Positions 63,796-64,000 of a stretch of DNA of 64,000 nt are shown one piece after another. Source of the DNA: Fimbriimonadia bacterium. Lineage in GTDB: Bacteria > Armatimonadota > Fimbriimonadia > Fimbriimonadales > Fimbriimonadaceae. The translations under genes were made by a program, and so were the position numbers. The first letter of the stretch is position 1, and every line of letters begins with the position of its first letter. The stretch is from the NCBI GenBank assembly GCA_030427425.1, contig JAUICQ010000004.1, positions 96,666 through 160,665 of the forward strand. The letters run 5' to 3'. The notes beneath the pieces were generated by a model, which did not search any database, was not told where the DNA came from, and worked only from the letters and a program-made list of their open reading frames with translations.

Positions 63796-64000
63796 ATGAA
63801 GAGTTTCGCTTATAAATTTGGAATAATAGTAGGAACAATCGGTTTTGTGTCTGGTTATGGAAGTAGTAGTGGTAGTAGTGTTAGTGGAGCAAAAACTGAA
63901 TCAGTATCAGGTTCAGTGCAGAAAGAAGATGCTGCAGGAACAGGTTATATCGAGAGTGAGAGAGACTCTGAACTAAAGAATGTAAAAGAATTTAGTAATA
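63796..64000 (+). CDS. Lipoprotein paralogue with lost lipobox cysteine, 3' end outside window
   Basis: The frame is open to the right edge. MKSFAYKFGIIVGTIGFVSG is followed by Tyr (TAT) where the copy at 56661 has Cys (TGT). GSSSGSSVSGAKTESVSGSV then follows with few changes, before the sequences diverge (GYIESERDSELKNVKEF). Without the cysteine the protein cannot be lipidated at this site. It may be a decaying copy or a protein with another fate. No stop or frameshift is visible in the 68 codons seen. Confidence 0.78.
   Translation, partial: MKSFAYKFGIIVGTIGFVSGYGSSSGSSVSGAKTESVSGSVQKEDAAGTGYIESERDSELKNVKEFSN

Overview
The window is AT-rich bacterial chromosome from a diderm (two-membrane) organism. 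A signal-peptide-bearing beta-barrel porin, many lipoproteins, a PilMNOP set and FtsEX with a LytM-type activator support this. The class H pseudopilin-like protein (residues VMMYAADFDHIYP and a late YADGS), the GH42-like protein with a YGEW motif, pilMNOP and a lone flhA resemble what is known from Armatimonadota (Fimbriimonadia-like). That assignment is an inference with low to moderate confidence. Low GC, split or damaged genes, lone subunits of large systems, LRR proteins (one with an F-box-like start) and many short palindromic intergenic repeats suggest a host-associated, genome-eroding lineage.

Layout. 1-1.1 kb: the end of an LRR gene, an orphan NHLP-type RiPP precursor and tRNA-Gln. 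1.3-5 kb: uvrA and an aldo/keto reductase. 5.1-10 kb: an Mrp/Mnh cation/proton antiporter operon, mnhABCDE, without mnhF or mnhG. 10-12.4 kb: an unknown exported protein, a repeat island and a lipoprotein whose 5' half is tandemly duplicated out of frame. 12.4-15 kb (minus): porin, fabZ and dedA. 15.1-19.1 kb: ComEC split by one stop codon, methylthioadenosine phosphorylase and a DprA-like protein. 19.1-21.5 kb: a repetitive Ala/Asp-rich lipoprotein and a prepilin-like protein. 21.8-25.6 kb: nuoD, nuoE and an acyl-CoA synthetase. 26-30.9 kb: flhA, glpX, tRNA-Asn, a VKOR-family thiol oxidase and a DUF2231 membrane protein.

31.2-42.7 kb: the str-S10-spc ribosomal region, rpsL-rpsG-fusA-tuf-rpsJ-rplC-rplD-rplW-rplB-rpsS-rplV-rpsC-rplP-rpmC-rpsQ-rplN-rplX-rplE. 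It has a strong promoter in front and a strong terminator straight after rplE, so the usual rest of the spc operon is elsewhere. 42.7-50.7 kb: acyl-CoA dehydrogenase, an exported LRR protein, a XerC/D recombinase, an acidic exported protein, and pilM-pilN-pilO-pilP on the minus strand. 50.9-55.6 kb: ftsE-ftsX-LytM activator-mutY-rsmG, packed tightly. 55.6-64 kb: small lipoprotein genes behind a repeated leader with a variable poly-T tract, rpsF, a lipoprotein, a GH42-like protein, era, and a 1-kb repeat island leading into another lipoprotein copy whose lipobox cysteine is replaced by tyrosine.

Themes: sodium/proton homeostasis plus complex I; fatty acid import and oxidation (acyl-CoA synthetase, acyl-CoA dehydrogenase); DNA uptake (ComEC, DprA, PilMNOP, prepilin); a surface layer of fast-changing lipoproteins tied to repeats. 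The most novel signals are the orphan NHLP precursor, the leader/poly-T lipoprotein family, the split comEC and the F-box-like LRR protein.
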